64,000 nucleotides of DNA from Paracoccus litorisediminis (GCF_009711205.1 NZ_WMIG01000003.1:238438-302437); one strand, 5' to 3'. Numbered from the stretch's first letter, positions 44,359 to 53,284 are shown. Numbers and translations: made by a program. The notes: generated from the letters alone by a model not told the origin.

Positions 44359-45369
44359 CTAGTCCGCGACTTTGACCCAGCCGCCGCTGCGCTCACTTTC
44401 CGTGATCGCATCCAGCACCCGCATCGAGCGGATCGCATCCTCGACACCCCAAGGCAGCCCGCCCTGACCCAGCGCGGCCAGCGCAAAGGCTTCGGCCATG
44501 TCGGTATACTGGTCCGAGCGCGGCAGGATCTCGCGCCGGGCCAGCGCGCCGTCGAAGCTTTCGCCCTTGTCGATCAGGATGGCGGTCGGGGCGTTTGCGG
44601 GCGCGTTGAAGGGGATCACGATCTCGACCCGGCCCTTGGTGCCCACGATCTCCAGCGACTGGCCGGGGACAAGCTGGGTGGAGACCGTAAAGACCAGCTG
44701 CCGCCCCGCCCCGAAATCGGCAATGACGCTGGCCAGACGGTCGGTGCCGAAGGTCTGGTCGCGCTCGACCAGTGACACCACCCGCTGCGGCTCGGCACCA
44801 AAGAAATAGCGCCCGGCGGTGACCGGGTAGCAGCCGATATCCAGAATGCCGCCGCCGCCGATCCCGGCCTGATTGCGGACATTGGCCGGGTCGTCGTTGA
44901 AATAGGTGAACAGCGCGCGGACGACGCGCACCTCTCCCAACTCTCCGGAAGCGACGATTTCCAGGGCGCGCTGCCATTGGCGATGGAAGCGGACCATGAA
45001 GGCCTCAAGGATCAGGCGGTCCTGACGCGCGCCGCGCAATTGGATGGCCTCATCCGCGGTGATGGCGATGGGCTTTTCGCACAGGACATGCTTGCCCGCG
45101 GCATTCGCCGCCAAGGTCATGGGCACGTGCAGGTGATTGGGCAGCGGGTTGTAGATCGCGTCCACTTCCGGGTCTGCCAGCAGTTCCTCATACGAGCCAT
45201 AGGCGCGTTCGATCCCCAGCCGGTCGGCGGCGGCGCGGGCATTGGCCACACTGCGCGAGGCAATGGCCACGACCTGCGAATGGGGCGATTTCATGATCGC
45301 GGGGATCACCTTGGTCAGGCCGATATTGGCGGTGGAAAGCACGCCCCAGCGGATCTTGCGGTCGGTCAT
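44359..45369 (-). CDS. Gfo/Idh/MocA family NAD(P)-dependent oxidoreductase
   Basis: The 336-residue protein has an N-terminal Rossmann fold (IRWGVLSTANIGLTKVIPAI), the family motif LCEKPIAITADEA (catalytic-type Lys in EKP) and the second-domain segment GGGGILDIGCYPV. Members oxidise or reduce sugars, inositols or related polyols. It is the last gene on the minus strand before the RTX operon, separated from the ProX-like gene by 270 bp that contain hairpins. It is probably a separate unit. A homologue of the same superfamily at 54073-55236 is only distantly similar. The substrate is unknown. Confidence 0.9.
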   Translation of the reverse strand: MTDRKIRWGVLSTANIGLTKVIPAIMKSPHSQVVAIASRSVANARAAADRLGIERAYGSYEELLADPEVDAIYNPLPNHLHVPMTLAANAAGKHVLCEKPIAITADEAIQLRGARQDRLILEAFMVRFHRQWQRALEIVASGELGEVRVVRALFTYFNDDPANVRNQAGIGGGGILDIGCYPVTAGRYFFGAEPQRVVSLVERDQTFGTDRLASVIADFGAGRQLVFTVSTQLVPGQSLEIVGTKGRVEIVIPFNAPANAPTAILIDKGESFDGALARREILPRSDQYTDMAEAFALAALGQGGLPWGVEDAIRSMRVLDAITESERSGGWVKVAD

Positions 45370-45596
45370 GTTCGGCCCTCATGTGCGAATGCCCCGCAGG
45401 GCGCGGATGCGGTCCAGCGCGATGATGCTTCGGCACCCAAGCCACAAAGGTAGGGCGACGCGAAGGGACATGGATTGGTAATCGCCGGACGGGCCGTCGG
45501 CAAGTCCATGTATTCGGTCGCAGAAATGCAATGCAAACCCTGTCGCAATGCCCGCCCCCAAGGTCGGGCAATGCAACAGGCAGCCGACGGGAAATG

Positions 45597-45611
45597 CCGC
45601 CGTGAGCGGCG
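45597..45611 (-). terminator. possible terminator after ProX-like gene 1
   Basis: GCCGC/GCGGC with a 5-nt loop lies about 29 nt after the ProX-like stop in the direction of transcription. The 270-bp gap also holds an ACATGGA/TCCATGT dyad (45468-45474 and 45505-45511) upstream of the oxidoreductase start. I see no open frame in the gap. Confidence 0.35.
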
Positions 45612-45639
45612 CTTTCGCTGATCTTCCCGCCGGGGCCGC

Positions 45640-46680
45640 TTAGTTGACGCTGGCCTTGATCTTGTCCGCCGCCTCGGCCGAGACCCATTTGCCCCAGATT
45701 TCGGGATGTTTCTTCAGGAATTCCTCGGCGACCTCGCTGGAATCCTGCTTGTTTTCGGCCATCTGCGCCACGCTGGCGTTGATCATATCCAGAGGGAATT
45801 CGGCCTTGGCAAGAATATCGACCACTTCGGGTGCGGCAGCGTGGAAGTCCTTGTTGAAGGCATAGATGACCTCGACCGGGGGAAAGGCGCAGCCGGCGTC
45901 GCGTTTGCCGTCCTCTTGGGTCAGCTGGCTCCAGCAGTCCTGATTGAAGGCGGGTTCCTCCAGCTGGACCACATCGAACTTGCCCATGACGGCGGTGGGC
46001 GACCAGTAATAGAACAGGATCGGCTGGCCCTGCATGATCTTTGACGTGATCTCGGCGTCCAGCGCGGTCCCGGTGCCGGGGCGGAAGTTCACATAGCTGG
46101 CGTCCAGCTTGTAAGCCTCAAGCTTGGCGGTGCTGACGCCCTCGCAGGTCCAGCCCGACGGGCAGTTCAGGAAGCGGCCCTTGCTGGGTTCCTCGGGGTC
46201 CGCGAACAGCTTGACGATCTCGGGATCGGCCAGTTGGGCGACGGATTTCAGGTTCGGGGCCAAGGGCGCGATCCCGCGCGCCGCGTCGCCTTTCACCAGA
46301 TAGGCAGGAATGAACCAGCCTTCGCCCGCGCCGGTAAAGGGATGGCCGACGGGAATGGTCTTGCCCGCTTCCATGGCCTTGGCCAGAACCTCGCTGCGGC
46401 CGATCCAGTCTTCGGCAAAGATCTGGACCTCGCCATTCGCGGTCGCCATTTCCAGCGTGATCGTGTTTCCGGGGATGGAATCGGTCTTGCAGTCATAGCC
46501 ATCGGCCAGAATGCGCGAGACGACATCCTTGATGAATGCGCCGCTTTCCCAGTCGACCCCGGCAAAGGTGATGGTCTTGCCATCCTTGCACCATGCGATG
46601 TCCGAGGCCTGTGCTGGCGCGCCCAGCAGCAGACCAAGCGTCGCCATTGCGGCGGTCAACGTCAGCTTGTCATTGGTCAT
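45640..46680 (-). CDS. betaine-type ABC transporter binding protein 1 (ProX/OpuAC family)
   Basis: The 346-residue periplasmic protein has a signal peptide (LTAAMATLGLLLGAPAQAS) and the OpuAC fold of glycine-betaine/choline receptors. Segments include KTITFAGVDWESGAFIKDVV, QIFAEDWIGRSEVL, GEGWFIPAYLVKGD, RFLNCPSGWTCEGVST and ILFYYWSPTAVMGKFD, with several Trp/Tyr/Phe available for an aromatic cage. It is a paralogue of ProX-like 2 (52068-53096). It is downstream of the oxygenase gene by 194 bp and may have its own promoter. With only one ProV/ProW pair nearby, two receptors may feed one permease with different ligands. Confidence 0.9.
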   Translation of the reverse strand: MTNDKLTLTAAMATLGLLLGAPAQASDIAWCKDGKTITFAGVDWESGAFIKDVVSRILADGYDCKTDSIPGNTITLEMATANGEVQIFAEDWIGRSEVLAKAMEAGKTIPVGHPFTGAGEGWFIPAYLVKGDAARGIAPLAPNLKSVAQLADPEIVKLFADPEEPSKGRFLNCPSGWTCEGVSTAKLEAYKLDASYVNFRPGTGTALDAEITSKIMQGQPILFYYWSPTAVMGKFDVVQLEEPAFNQDCWSQLTQEDGKRDAGCAFPPVEVIYAFNKDFHAAAPEVVDILAKAEFPLDMINASVAQMAENKQDSSEVAEEFLKKHPEIWGKWVSAEAADKIKASVN

Positions 46681-46874
46681 GTCTTTAGCTCCCTGTTATG
46701 GATCTTGTTTCCAGTTCCTGTCGCCAGCATCCGCCCGCGTTGCATCGCGGGTCATCTGGATCATGCGCTGGCAGGACAGGTTCGTGCAGGTGGCGCAGGC
46801 ACCGCTGGCCCGCCGATGAACGGCGGGCTGGATCGGCGGGCCGCCGACAGGTTCATGCGGCGCGGGCTGCAAGG

Positions 46875-47672
46875 TCATGCGGCGACGCTGCGGCCGTAAA
46901 AGCCGATCTGCTCCTTCGCGGTCATATTGACGCCGGGGCGGTCGAAGAAGGAGAAAATCGCAACCATGCGCTCGGTCGGGCCTTTGACCTGCGAGACGCG
47001 GTGCAGCGTGTCCACGCCGCGAAACACGTTCAGCGCGCCGGGGACCAGCTTGATCTTGCGCACCTCGGGGTCTTCGCCGCGCAGCACTGCCGCAACGCCC
47101 GCGTAGTTCGGATTGTCGGCGCTGCGCAGATCCTTGCGGTATTCCAGCTCACCGCCGGTTTCCGAGGCTTGCAGCAGGATGGTGGTGGTGAATTCGGAAC
47201 GGTCGAAATGCCAGTTCAGCGCCTCGCCGTCGCGGCTGGCCTGAATGTTCACGCGGGCCATCGGGTCCTGCATGCAATACAGCGCGTCCTTGCCCATGGT
47301 GGCGGCCAGAAACGCGGCGAAGGGCGCCCAGTCGTAAAGGTCCAGCACCGGGTTGCCTGCGATCTGGTCGGCGCAAAGCGTGTGGTTGACGGTCTCGACC
47401 TTGCTCAGGACCGGATCGTCGTCGGAAAGCCCATCGACGCTGTCGCGGAAATAGACGTTATGCGATCGCGCATGGCGGTGGCTTTCGCTGGCCATCGCCG
47501 GAGCGGCTGCGGTTGCGGCGTCGACCGTCGCCTTGGGGCGCAGGAAGCCGGGCAGATCGAACATGCCGTCGGCAGCAAGGCGGGCCTTGCAGCGCGCGAC
47601 CAGAGCCGCATAGGCGGCGGTGTCCGGTTTGTCCAAGGGATAGGTGTCGAGGTCAAGAAGGTGGTGCATCAT
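46875..47672 (-). CDS. HalD/ArpA-like 2-oxoglutarate/Fe(II) oxygenase
   Basis: This 265-residue protein shows the iron-binding HxD...H pattern (H155 and D157 in NWHFDRSEFTTTILLQ, H224 in FRGVDTLHRVSQVKG) and an Arg (R235) fit to bind 2-oxoglutarate. GGELEYRKDLRSADNPNY is another family segment. ArpA/HalD relatives hydroxylate or halogenate free amino acids, so this enzyme may act on an amino-acid-like or betaine substrate. It is 167 bp downstream of the LysR gene and upstream of ProX-like 1. The link to the ammonia-lyase homologue is from location only. Two adjacent Met codons make the start uncertain by one residue. Confidence 0.78.
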   Translation of the reverse strand: MMHHLLDLDTYPLDKPDTAAYAALVARCKARLAADGMFDLPGFLRPKATVDAATAAAPAMASESHRHARSHNVYFRDSVDGLSDDDPVLSKVETVNHTLCADQIAGNPVLDLYDWAPFAAFLAATMGKDALYCMQDPMARVNIQASRDGEALNWHFDRSEFTTTILLQASETGGELEYRKDLRSADNPNYAGVAAVLRGEDPEVRKIKLVPGALNVFRGVDTLHRVSQVKGPTERMVAIFSFFDRPGVNMTAKEQIGFYGRSVAA

Positions 47673-47839
47673 CGGTCTCCACTTTGGCTGACCTCAGATA
47701 AGCGCAGTGGGGGTCCTTCCGGCAACGCGGCAAAATATTGGCCTGACCTAGAAAAACTTAATGCGTGGGGTGCAGGTTCACGGCCGTGCACCGCGCCTTT
47801 CCCGCGTGCTTGGCCAAGGTTGCGCAGGGTGTCCCAAGC

Positions 47840-48748
47840 CTAGCTGACCGCGCGTCCGCGCAGCCATTCGATCAGCGGCAGAAGATGTCTTTTTTGCTGT
47901 TTTACACGGGGATAGGCCAGACAATAGGACCGGCCCAGCGGAATGGTCAGGTCGGATATGCGGACCAGTCTTCCGGCCTCGACATCGTCATGAATCATCA
48001 GGCGCTGACCCAGTGCGACGCCCAGCCCTTCGCGCGCAAGGTCAAGCAGAACCGCCGAGCTGTGCACAAGAAAACCTTTGGTCAGGACGGGTTGAGGCAG
48101 GTTTGCGTGCGAATGCCATTTTTGCCAGCTTGGCTGGGTTCCAAAGCTGGGCCCCCAGCTGGTATGCAGCAGGTCCGCATCCGGAACGGCGGCCATGCCA
48201 TGGGTTCCGATTTCGGGATGGCGCGCCAGATAATCGGGGCTGCAGACCGGGACCAGCACGTCCTGCGGCAGGTTCACCAGCTCAAGTTCCGGGTAATGCG
48301 TGCCGTCATAGGCCAGCCGCAGGTCGATGTTATGGCGGGCAAAGTCGACCGGATCGGGTTCGACCCGCAGGTCGAAGCGGAAATCGGGATGGGCATGGCA
48401 ATATTCCGCGATCCTGCGGGTCAGCCATTTTTCGGTCACGGATTCGATCGCGCTGATCACCAGTCGCGCCCGTGACCGCTTCAGCAGATGCTCCTCGGTC
48501 GTGTCCGAAATGATCTGCAGCCCCGAGGCCGCGCTTTCAAAGAAGGAATGCCCGGCATCGGTCAGGGTGACGCGGTTGTTCTGGCGGGTGAACACCGTCT
48601 TGCCCAGATAGTCTTCCAGCTTCTTGACATGCTGGCTGATCGCGGCAGCCGAGACGCCGATTTCCTCGGCCGCCGCAGTGAAGCTGCCGGTGCGGGCGGC
48701 GGCCTCGAATGCCCTGAGCGAGTTCAGCGGCGGAAGGGTCAGCGGCAT
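47840..48748 (-). CDS. LysR family regulator (GcvA-like)
   Basis: The 302-residue regulator has an N-terminal winged HTH (LRAFEAAARTGSFTAAAEEIGVSAAAISQHVKKLEDYLG, here in parts) and a LysR substrate-binding domain. RQNNRVTLTDAGHSFFESA is typical of the GcvA/AmpR branch. It sits between the ammonia-lyase homologue (88 bp upstream) and the oxygenase gene, all on the same strand, and probably controls the downstream oxygenase and ProX-like 1 genes in response to the imported compound. Confidence 0.9.
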   Translation of the reverse strand: MPLTLPPLNSLRAFEAAARTGSFTAAAEEIGVSAAAISQHVKKLEDYLGKTVFTRQNNRVTLTDAGHSFFESAASGLQIISDTTEEHLLKRSRARLVISAIESVTEKWLTRRIAEYCHAHPDFRFDLRVEPDPVDFARHNIDLRLAYDGTHYPELELVNLPQDVLVPVCSPDYLARHPEIGTHGMAAVPDADLLHTSWGPSFGTQPSWQKWHSHANLPQPVLTKGFLVHSSAVLLDLAREGLGVALGQRLMIHDDVEAGRLVRISDLTIPLGRSYCLAYPRVKQQKRHLLPLIEWLRGRAVS

Positions 48749-48836
48749 GTTCGGTCACCTGCATCTGGAAGGCGCGGAGAGACCCGCGCCTTGCCATGTT
48801 CTTTACCTTCGCACCTTTCACAAGGGCGCGGCAGGG

Positions 48837-50336
48837 TTACGCCGGAACCGGCTCGGGCTGCAGCGCCGGTTGGCGCAGCATTTCCGCCACCGCCTGAATC
48901 AGCGTGTTCAGCGGGCGGTCATCGGCATAGACCGGGGCAATCCGGCGGACATGGCGATAGGTCCGCGCGATTGCCGGGCTGGCGGGCGCTCCGGTGGTCA
49001 GGTCGATCGCCTGCGCCGCGCAGATCAGCTCGATCGCGAACAGCAGCTCCAGATTGTCCAGCAGCCGGTGCAGCTTTTCGGCGGCCGAGGTGGGATGGGG
49101 CAGGATGTCCTCTTGCAGGGCCGAGGTGATGCCGCCGTCAAGGCTGGCGGGCGCGGCCAGCCTGCGGTTTTCGGCAACAAGCCCCGCGGCGGTGTATTGC
49201 GCGATCATCATGCCCGATTGCAGCCCGCTGTCGCGCGCCAGAAACGCGGGCAGGCCGCTGACCAGCGGGTTCACCAGCCGGTCGGTGCGCCGCTCCGAGA
49301 TCATGCCCAGTTGCGCCGCGGCAATGGCCATCTGGTCCAGTGCGATAGCCAGAGAATTGCCCATGGCATGGGCGGTCGAATAGACCTTGGGCGCGTCCGG
49401 CGTGCCGCCGACGGTGGGATTGTCGCTGGCGCTGTGCAATTCGCGGGTGATGATCTCGGCCGCCTGCCGCATCGCCGCGCGCACCGCGCCATGGACATGG
49501 GGGACGGCGCGCAGGCTCATCGGGTCCTGGGTTCGGTCGGGCAGGATCGCGGGGCGATGATTGCCAAGCGCATCGCGCATATTGCCTGCGACCTGCCACA
49601 TTTCCGGGGCTTGCCGCAGATGCATGGCGGTGTCGTCAAAGGGCGCGGCCTGCTGGCCAAGGACCGAATAGGTCATGGCGGCACTGGCATCCGCCCAGTC
49701 GCAAAGCGAGGCCAGCCGGTCCAGCGCCAGACAGGCGAGCCCCGTCGAGCAGGGCGTGCCATTGACCAGCGACAGCCCCTCTTTCGCTGCCAGCGTCAGG
49801 GGCTGCAGCCCGGCACGGGCCAGCGCGTCGCGTGCGGACATCGTCTTGCCGTCGCAGAGCGCCATGCCCTCTCCGATCAGCAACAGGCCGATCTGCGCGC
49901 CATAGGTCAGATAGCCGACCGAGCCGCGCGCCGGGATCAGCGGTACCACACCCGCATTCAGCAGCGCGACAAGGTGATCGACCACGACTGGCCGGATGCC
50001 GGAATATCCCAACGCGAACAGGTTCACCTGCGCGGCCATGACGGCGCGGGCCTCGGTCGCGGACAGGGGCGCGCCGACACCACAGGCATGGCTGAACAGG
50101 ATATTGCGCGACAGTTGCGCCTGCTCGGGGCGGTCGATCAGCACATCGCACAGGGCACCCACGCCGGTATTGATGCCATAGCCGCGAATGCCCCGGTCGA
50201 TCAGCGCATCGACGATGCCACGCGCGGCGGCGATCCGGCCCTGCGCCGCATCGGACAGAGACAGGGTCGCGCCATGGGCCACGGCGGCGATCTGGGCGGC
50301 GGTCAGCGGCTGGTCAAGACGAACCGGATCACGCAT
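48837..50336 (-). CDS. aromatic amino acid ammonia-lyase homologue lacking the MIO motif
   Basis: The 499-residue protein follows histidine ammonia-lyase closely: YGINTGVGAL (Tyr53), SRNILFSHACGVG (His83), SLVNGTPCSTG, ELHSASDNPTVGG and LQEDILPHPTSAAEK (Glu408). The Ala-Ser-Gly that cyclises into the MIO electrophile (142-144 in Pseudomonas HAL) is Tyr-Leu-Thr at the same positions, in GSVGYLTYGAQ. The Tyr280 base position is Met272 (QDPMSLR). Ordinary ammonia elimination is therefore unlikely. Ergothionase, a HAL relative releasing trimethylamine from ergothioneine, also works without MIO, and the betaine transporter and HutC-like regulator nearby fit such a reaction. ATG 50336 overlaps the proV-like stop by 8 nt; a longer frame exists. 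Confidence 0.88.
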   Translation of the reverse strand: MRDPVRLDQPLTAAQIAAVAHGATLSLSDAAQGRIAAARGIVDALIDRGIRGYGINTGVGALCDVLIDRPEQAQLSRNILFSHACGVGAPLSATEARAVMAAQVNLFALGYSGIRPVVVDHLVALLNAGVVPLIPARGSVGYLTYGAQIGLLLIGEGMALCDGKTMSARDALARAGLQPLTLAAKEGLSLVNGTPCSTGLACLALDRLASLCDWADASAAMTYSVLGQQAAPFDDTAMHLRQAPEMWQVAGNMRDALGNHRPAILPDRTQDPMSLRAVPHVHGAVRAAMRQAAEIITRELHSASDNPTVGGTPDAPKVYSTAHAMGNSLAIALDQMAIAAAQLGMISERRTDRLVNPLVSGLPAFLARDSGLQSGMMIAQYTAAGLVAENRRLAAPASLDGGITSALQEDILPHPTSAAEKLHRLLDNLELLFAIELICAAQAIDLTTGAPASPAIARTYRHVRRIAPVYADDRPLNTLIQAVAEMLRQPALQPEPVPA

Positions 50337-51153
50337 GGACGGCGGTCCTGCCCTGAACGAAACGCGCGACATAGTCGTTTGCCGGATTGGCCAGGATGTC
50401 ATTGGGCGTGCCGACCTGCACCAGCTCGCCATCCTTCAGGATCGCAATGCGCGAGCCGATGCGCAGCGCCTCGTCCAGATCATGGGTGATGAAGACGATG
50501 GTCTTGGCCAGATCGCGCTGCAATTGCAGAAGCTGGTCCTGCATGTCCGAGCGGATCAGCGGGTCCAGCGCGCTGAAGGCCTCGTCCATCAGGATCACGT
50601 CGGTATCGGCGGCCAGCGCCCGCGCCAGTCCGACGCGCTGCTTCATGCCCCCCGAAAGCTGGTCGGGATAGCGATGTTCATAGCCCGACAGCCCGACCTT
50701 GGCGATCCATTCCATGCCGATCGCCTCGGCCTGCTTGCGGGCCGTCCCGCGCGAGATCTGGCCGTAGATGACGTTTTGCAGGACCGTCTTGTGCGGGGCC
50801 AGCGCGAAGCTTTGGAACACCATGCTGATGCGGTTGGTGCGAAAGGCGCGCAGCTCTTTTCGGCCCAAGGTCAGGACGTTGGTGTTGTCAAAGAAGATCT
50901 CGCCGGCGCTGGGTTCGATCAGCCGGTTGAGATGGCGCACCAGCGTCGATTTCCCCGACCCCGACAGGCCCATGATGACAAAGATCTCGCCCGCCGGGAT
51001 GTCCAGCGTGATGTTGCGCAGACCCACGCCGCAGCCGGTCTTTTCAAGGATCTCGGCCTTGCTCAGCCCCTGTTCGACCAGCGCGATCGCCTTGTCCGCG
51101 CCTGCGCCAAAGATCTTGGAGACGCCGCGAATTTGGATGCCAGACATGCTCAT
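50329..51153 (-). CDS. proV: betaine-type ABC transporter ATPase (ProV-like)
   Basis: The 274-residue protein has the ProV-type N-terminus (IQIRGVSKIFG), Walker A GLSGSGKST, signature LSGGMKQRVGLARAL and Walker B VILMDEAFSALDPLI. The H-loop is IVFITHDLDEAL. It lacks the C-terminal CBS pair of osmoregulated ProV/OpuA proteins, which suggests a nutritional rather than osmotic role. It overlaps the permease gene (ATGA) upstream and the lyase homologue downstream, making one operon. Confidence 0.92.
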   Translation of the reverse strand: MSMSGIQIRGVSKIFGAGADKAIALVEQGLSKAEILEKTGCGVGLRNITLDIPAGEIFVIMGLSGSGKSTLVRHLNRLIEPSAGEIFFDNTNVLTLGRKELRAFRTNRISMVFQSFALAPHKTVLQNVIYGQISRGTARKQAEAIGMEWIAKVGLSGYEHRYPDQLSGGMKQRVGLARALAADTDVILMDEAFSALDPLIRSDMQDQLLQLQRDLAKTIVFITHDLDEALRIGSRIAILKDGELVQVGTPNDILANPANDYVARFVQGRTAVHA

Positions 51154-51995
51154 TTGAACCTCCGGGGCTTGCCGAAGCCCTGCGTGATGCGATCCAGCAC
51201 GATCGCAAGGATGACGATGCCGATACCTGCTTCCAGCCCCTTGCCCACATCCAGCGTCTGGATGCCGTTCAGGACGGTTTCGCCCAGACCCCGCGCCCCG
51301 ATCATCGAGGCGACGACAACCATCGACAGCGCCATCATGATCGTCTGGTTCAGGCCCGCCATGATGGTCGGCATGGCTAGGGGCAGTTCGGTCCCGAACA
51401 GGATGCGCATCGGGCTGCCGCCAAAGGCGGTCGAGGCCTCGACGACCTCATGGTCGACTTGGCGGATGCCCAGATCGGTCAGGCGGATCAGCGGCGGCAC
51501 GGCATAGATGATCGTGGCCAGCACCGCCGGAACCTTGCCCAGCCCGAACAGCATCAGCGCCGGGATCAGATAGACAAAGCTGGGCATGGTCTGCATCACG
51601 TCCAGAACCGGCAGGATGATCCGCTGCACCGAACGGAACTTGGCGGCAAGGATGCCCAGAGGGATGCCGATGACCACTGAAATCAGCGTGGCCATGGTCA
51701 TCAGCGCCAGCGTCTGCATGGTCTGGTCCCACAGGCCCAGCATGCCCACGACCAGCAGCATGATGCCGACGCCGATGGTCAGGACGACGCGGCGCGTGCC
51801 CAGCCATGCCAGCACCATGAAGGCGATGATGACGACCCACCAGGGCGTCCCGCGCAGCACGCCCTCGATCAGCAGCAGAACCTGCAGGATGGCGTCCGAA
51901 ATCGCCCGAAAGGTGCTGCCATAGTTCGTGACCAGCATGTCGACGAAATGGTTGATCGGCTTTCGGATCGAGAAGTTGAGCGATTCAGGGAACAA
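51150..51995 (-). CDS. proW: betaine-type ABC transporter permease (ProW-like)
   Basis: This 281-residue inner-membrane permease of the ProW/OpuAB family has several segments including VVIIAFMVLAWLGTRRVVLTIGVG. The family markers are MQTMPSFVYLIPALMLFGLGKVPA, IRLTDLGIRQVDHEVVEASTAFG and MMALSMVVVASMIGARGLG. It forms the channel for the ProX-like receptors and is powered by the overlapping ATPase gene product. Confidence 0.93.
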   Translation of the reverse strand: MFPESLNFSIRKPINHFVDMLVTNYGSTFRAISDAILQVLLLIEGVLRGTPWWVVIIAFMVLAWLGTRRVVLTIGVGIMLLVVGMLGLWDQTMQTLALMTMATLISVVIGIPLGILAAKFRSVQRIILPVLDVMQTMPSFVYLIPALMLFGLGKVPAVLATIIYAVPPLIRLTDLGIRQVDHEVVEASTAFGGSPMRILFGTELPLAMPTIMAGLNQTIMMALSMVVVASMIGARGLGETVLNGIQTLDVGKGLEAGIGIVILAIVLDRITQGFGKPRRFK

Positions 51996-52067
51996 GGGAC
52001 CGACCTCGATGAAAAGACTGTTGCGGACGGCCCGCCTGATGACAGGCCGCCCAGACGGTGGCTTTTG

Positions 52068-53096
52068 TCAGTTCAGGCTGGCGCTGATCTTGTCCTTGGC
52101 CTCGGGGCTGACCCACGCGCCCCAGATGTCGGCCTTTTCCTTCAGAAAGACCTCGGCCGCCTTGGCCGCGTCGACCTCGTTGTCGACCATATAGGCAAGG
52201 CTGGCGTTGACCTGATCCAGCGGGAAGGTCGCCTTGGCCAGCACCTCGATGATCTCGGGGGCGGCCTTGGCAAATTCGCTGTTCACGCCGTAGGCCACCT
52301 TGACCGAGGGGAAGGCGCAGGCGGCCTCATGCTTGGCGGCGGGATCGGTCAGGTTGGCCCAGCAGGCGTCCGAATAGGCCGGTTCCTCCAGCTGGGTCAG
52401 GGCGTATTTGCCCATGATCGCGGTGGGCGACCAGTAATAGAACAGGATCGGCTGGCCCTGCTTGTAGGCCGAGGAAATCGCCGCATCCAGCGCGGTCCCG
52501 GTGCCGGGGCGGAAGTTGGTATAGCTGTCGCCTAGGCCGTAACCCTCAAGCTTGGCGGTCGATACCCCCTCGCAGGTCCACCCCGAAGGGCAGTTCAGGA
52601 AACGCCCCTTCGAAGGCTCCTCGGGGTCCGAGAACAGGCTGACGATCGCGGGGTCCTTGAGCTGATCGACCGATTTCAGGTCCGGGGCGACCGGCTTGAT
52701 CCCACGCGCCTCGTCGCCCTTGACGACATAGGTCGGCACGAACCAGCCTTCGCTGGCGCCGGCGAAAGTGTCGCCGATGGCCTGAACCTTGCCCTCGGAT
52801 TCGGCCTTGTTCCAGATGTCGCTGCGGCCGATCCATTCCTCGGCAAAGATCTGGACGTCATTGGTCGCGACCGCGTTTTCCAGCGTGATCGAGTTGCCGG
52901 TGATGGTGTCGGTCTTGCAGTCGTAGCCTTTGGCAAAGATCGTCTCCATCACCTTGGTGATGAAATCGCCGCTTTCCCAGCCGATCCCGGCAAAGGTCAG
53001 GGTGTTGCCGTCGCCGCAATATGACGCCTGTGCGGCCATCGGCAGGCCAGCCAGACAGCCGGTAAATACCATCGTGGCAAGTGTGTTCGTTTTCAT
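52068..53096 (-). CDS. proX: betaine-type ABC transporter binding protein 2 (ProX/OpuAC family)
   Basis: The 342-residue receptor has a signal peptide (LATMVFTGCLAGLPMAAQAS). Its OpuAC fold is clearly homologous to ProX-like 1 (shared RFLNCPSGWTCEGVSTAKLE and LFYYWSPTAIMGKY). ATG 53096 has GGGAG upstream and gives the correct signal peptide; the frame opens 10 codons earlier. It is first in the proX-proW-proV-lyase operon, 72 bp before proW. OpuAC-family receptors bind quaternary amines, and the same fold in EgtU binds ergothioneine, so the ligand may be a betaine of an aromatic amino acid. Confidence 0.92.
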   Translation of the reverse strand: MKTNTLATMVFTGCLAGLPMAAQASYCGDGNTLTFAGIGWESGDFITKVMETIFAKGYDCKTDTITGNSITLENAVATNDVQIFAEEWIGRSDIWNKAESEGKVQAIGDTFAGASEGWFVPTYVVKGDEARGIKPVAPDLKSVDQLKDPAIVSLFSDPEEPSKGRFLNCPSGWTCEGVSTAKLEGYGLGDSYTNFRPGTGTALDAAISSAYKQGQPILFYYWSPTAIMGKYALTQLEEPAYSDACWANLTDPAAKHEAACAFPSVKVAYGVNSEFAKAAPEIIEVLAKATFPLDQVNASLAYMVDNEVDAAKAAEVFLKEKADIWGAWVSPEAKDKISASLN

Positions 53097-53180
53097 GAAG
53101 CGATCTCCCGGTTGCTTGTCATTCACCGGAACCGCACCCCTGCCGACTCAGCCGGTTCTGTTGGTGCCGTCCTGTCTATA

Positions 53181-53194
53181 CTTGTATATGGAAC
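53181..53194. promoter_or_regulatory. HutC-type operator candidate
   Basis: CTTGTATATGGAAC matches 11 of 14 positions of a CTTGTATATACAAG-like palindrome of the kind bound by HutC regulators. It lies in the 188-bp gap between the divergent proX-like and hutC-like genes, 85 bp before the proX start codon. The right half is degenerate. It is a pattern match only. Confidence 0.4.
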
Positions 53195-53284
53195 CATAAA
53201 CTTTCATGTGGCAACAGTCTCGTCACAGTGGCACAGTTTGGGCCGGGGCCATGTCAGCGGCCAATCGACTGCCGGAGAGCATGC

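Noticed and set aside
45640..53096. Osmoprotectant uptake (ProU/OpuA) locus
   Set aside because: The ATPase has no CBS domains and the transporter is fused in an operon with a lyase homologue, which suggests catabolic use.
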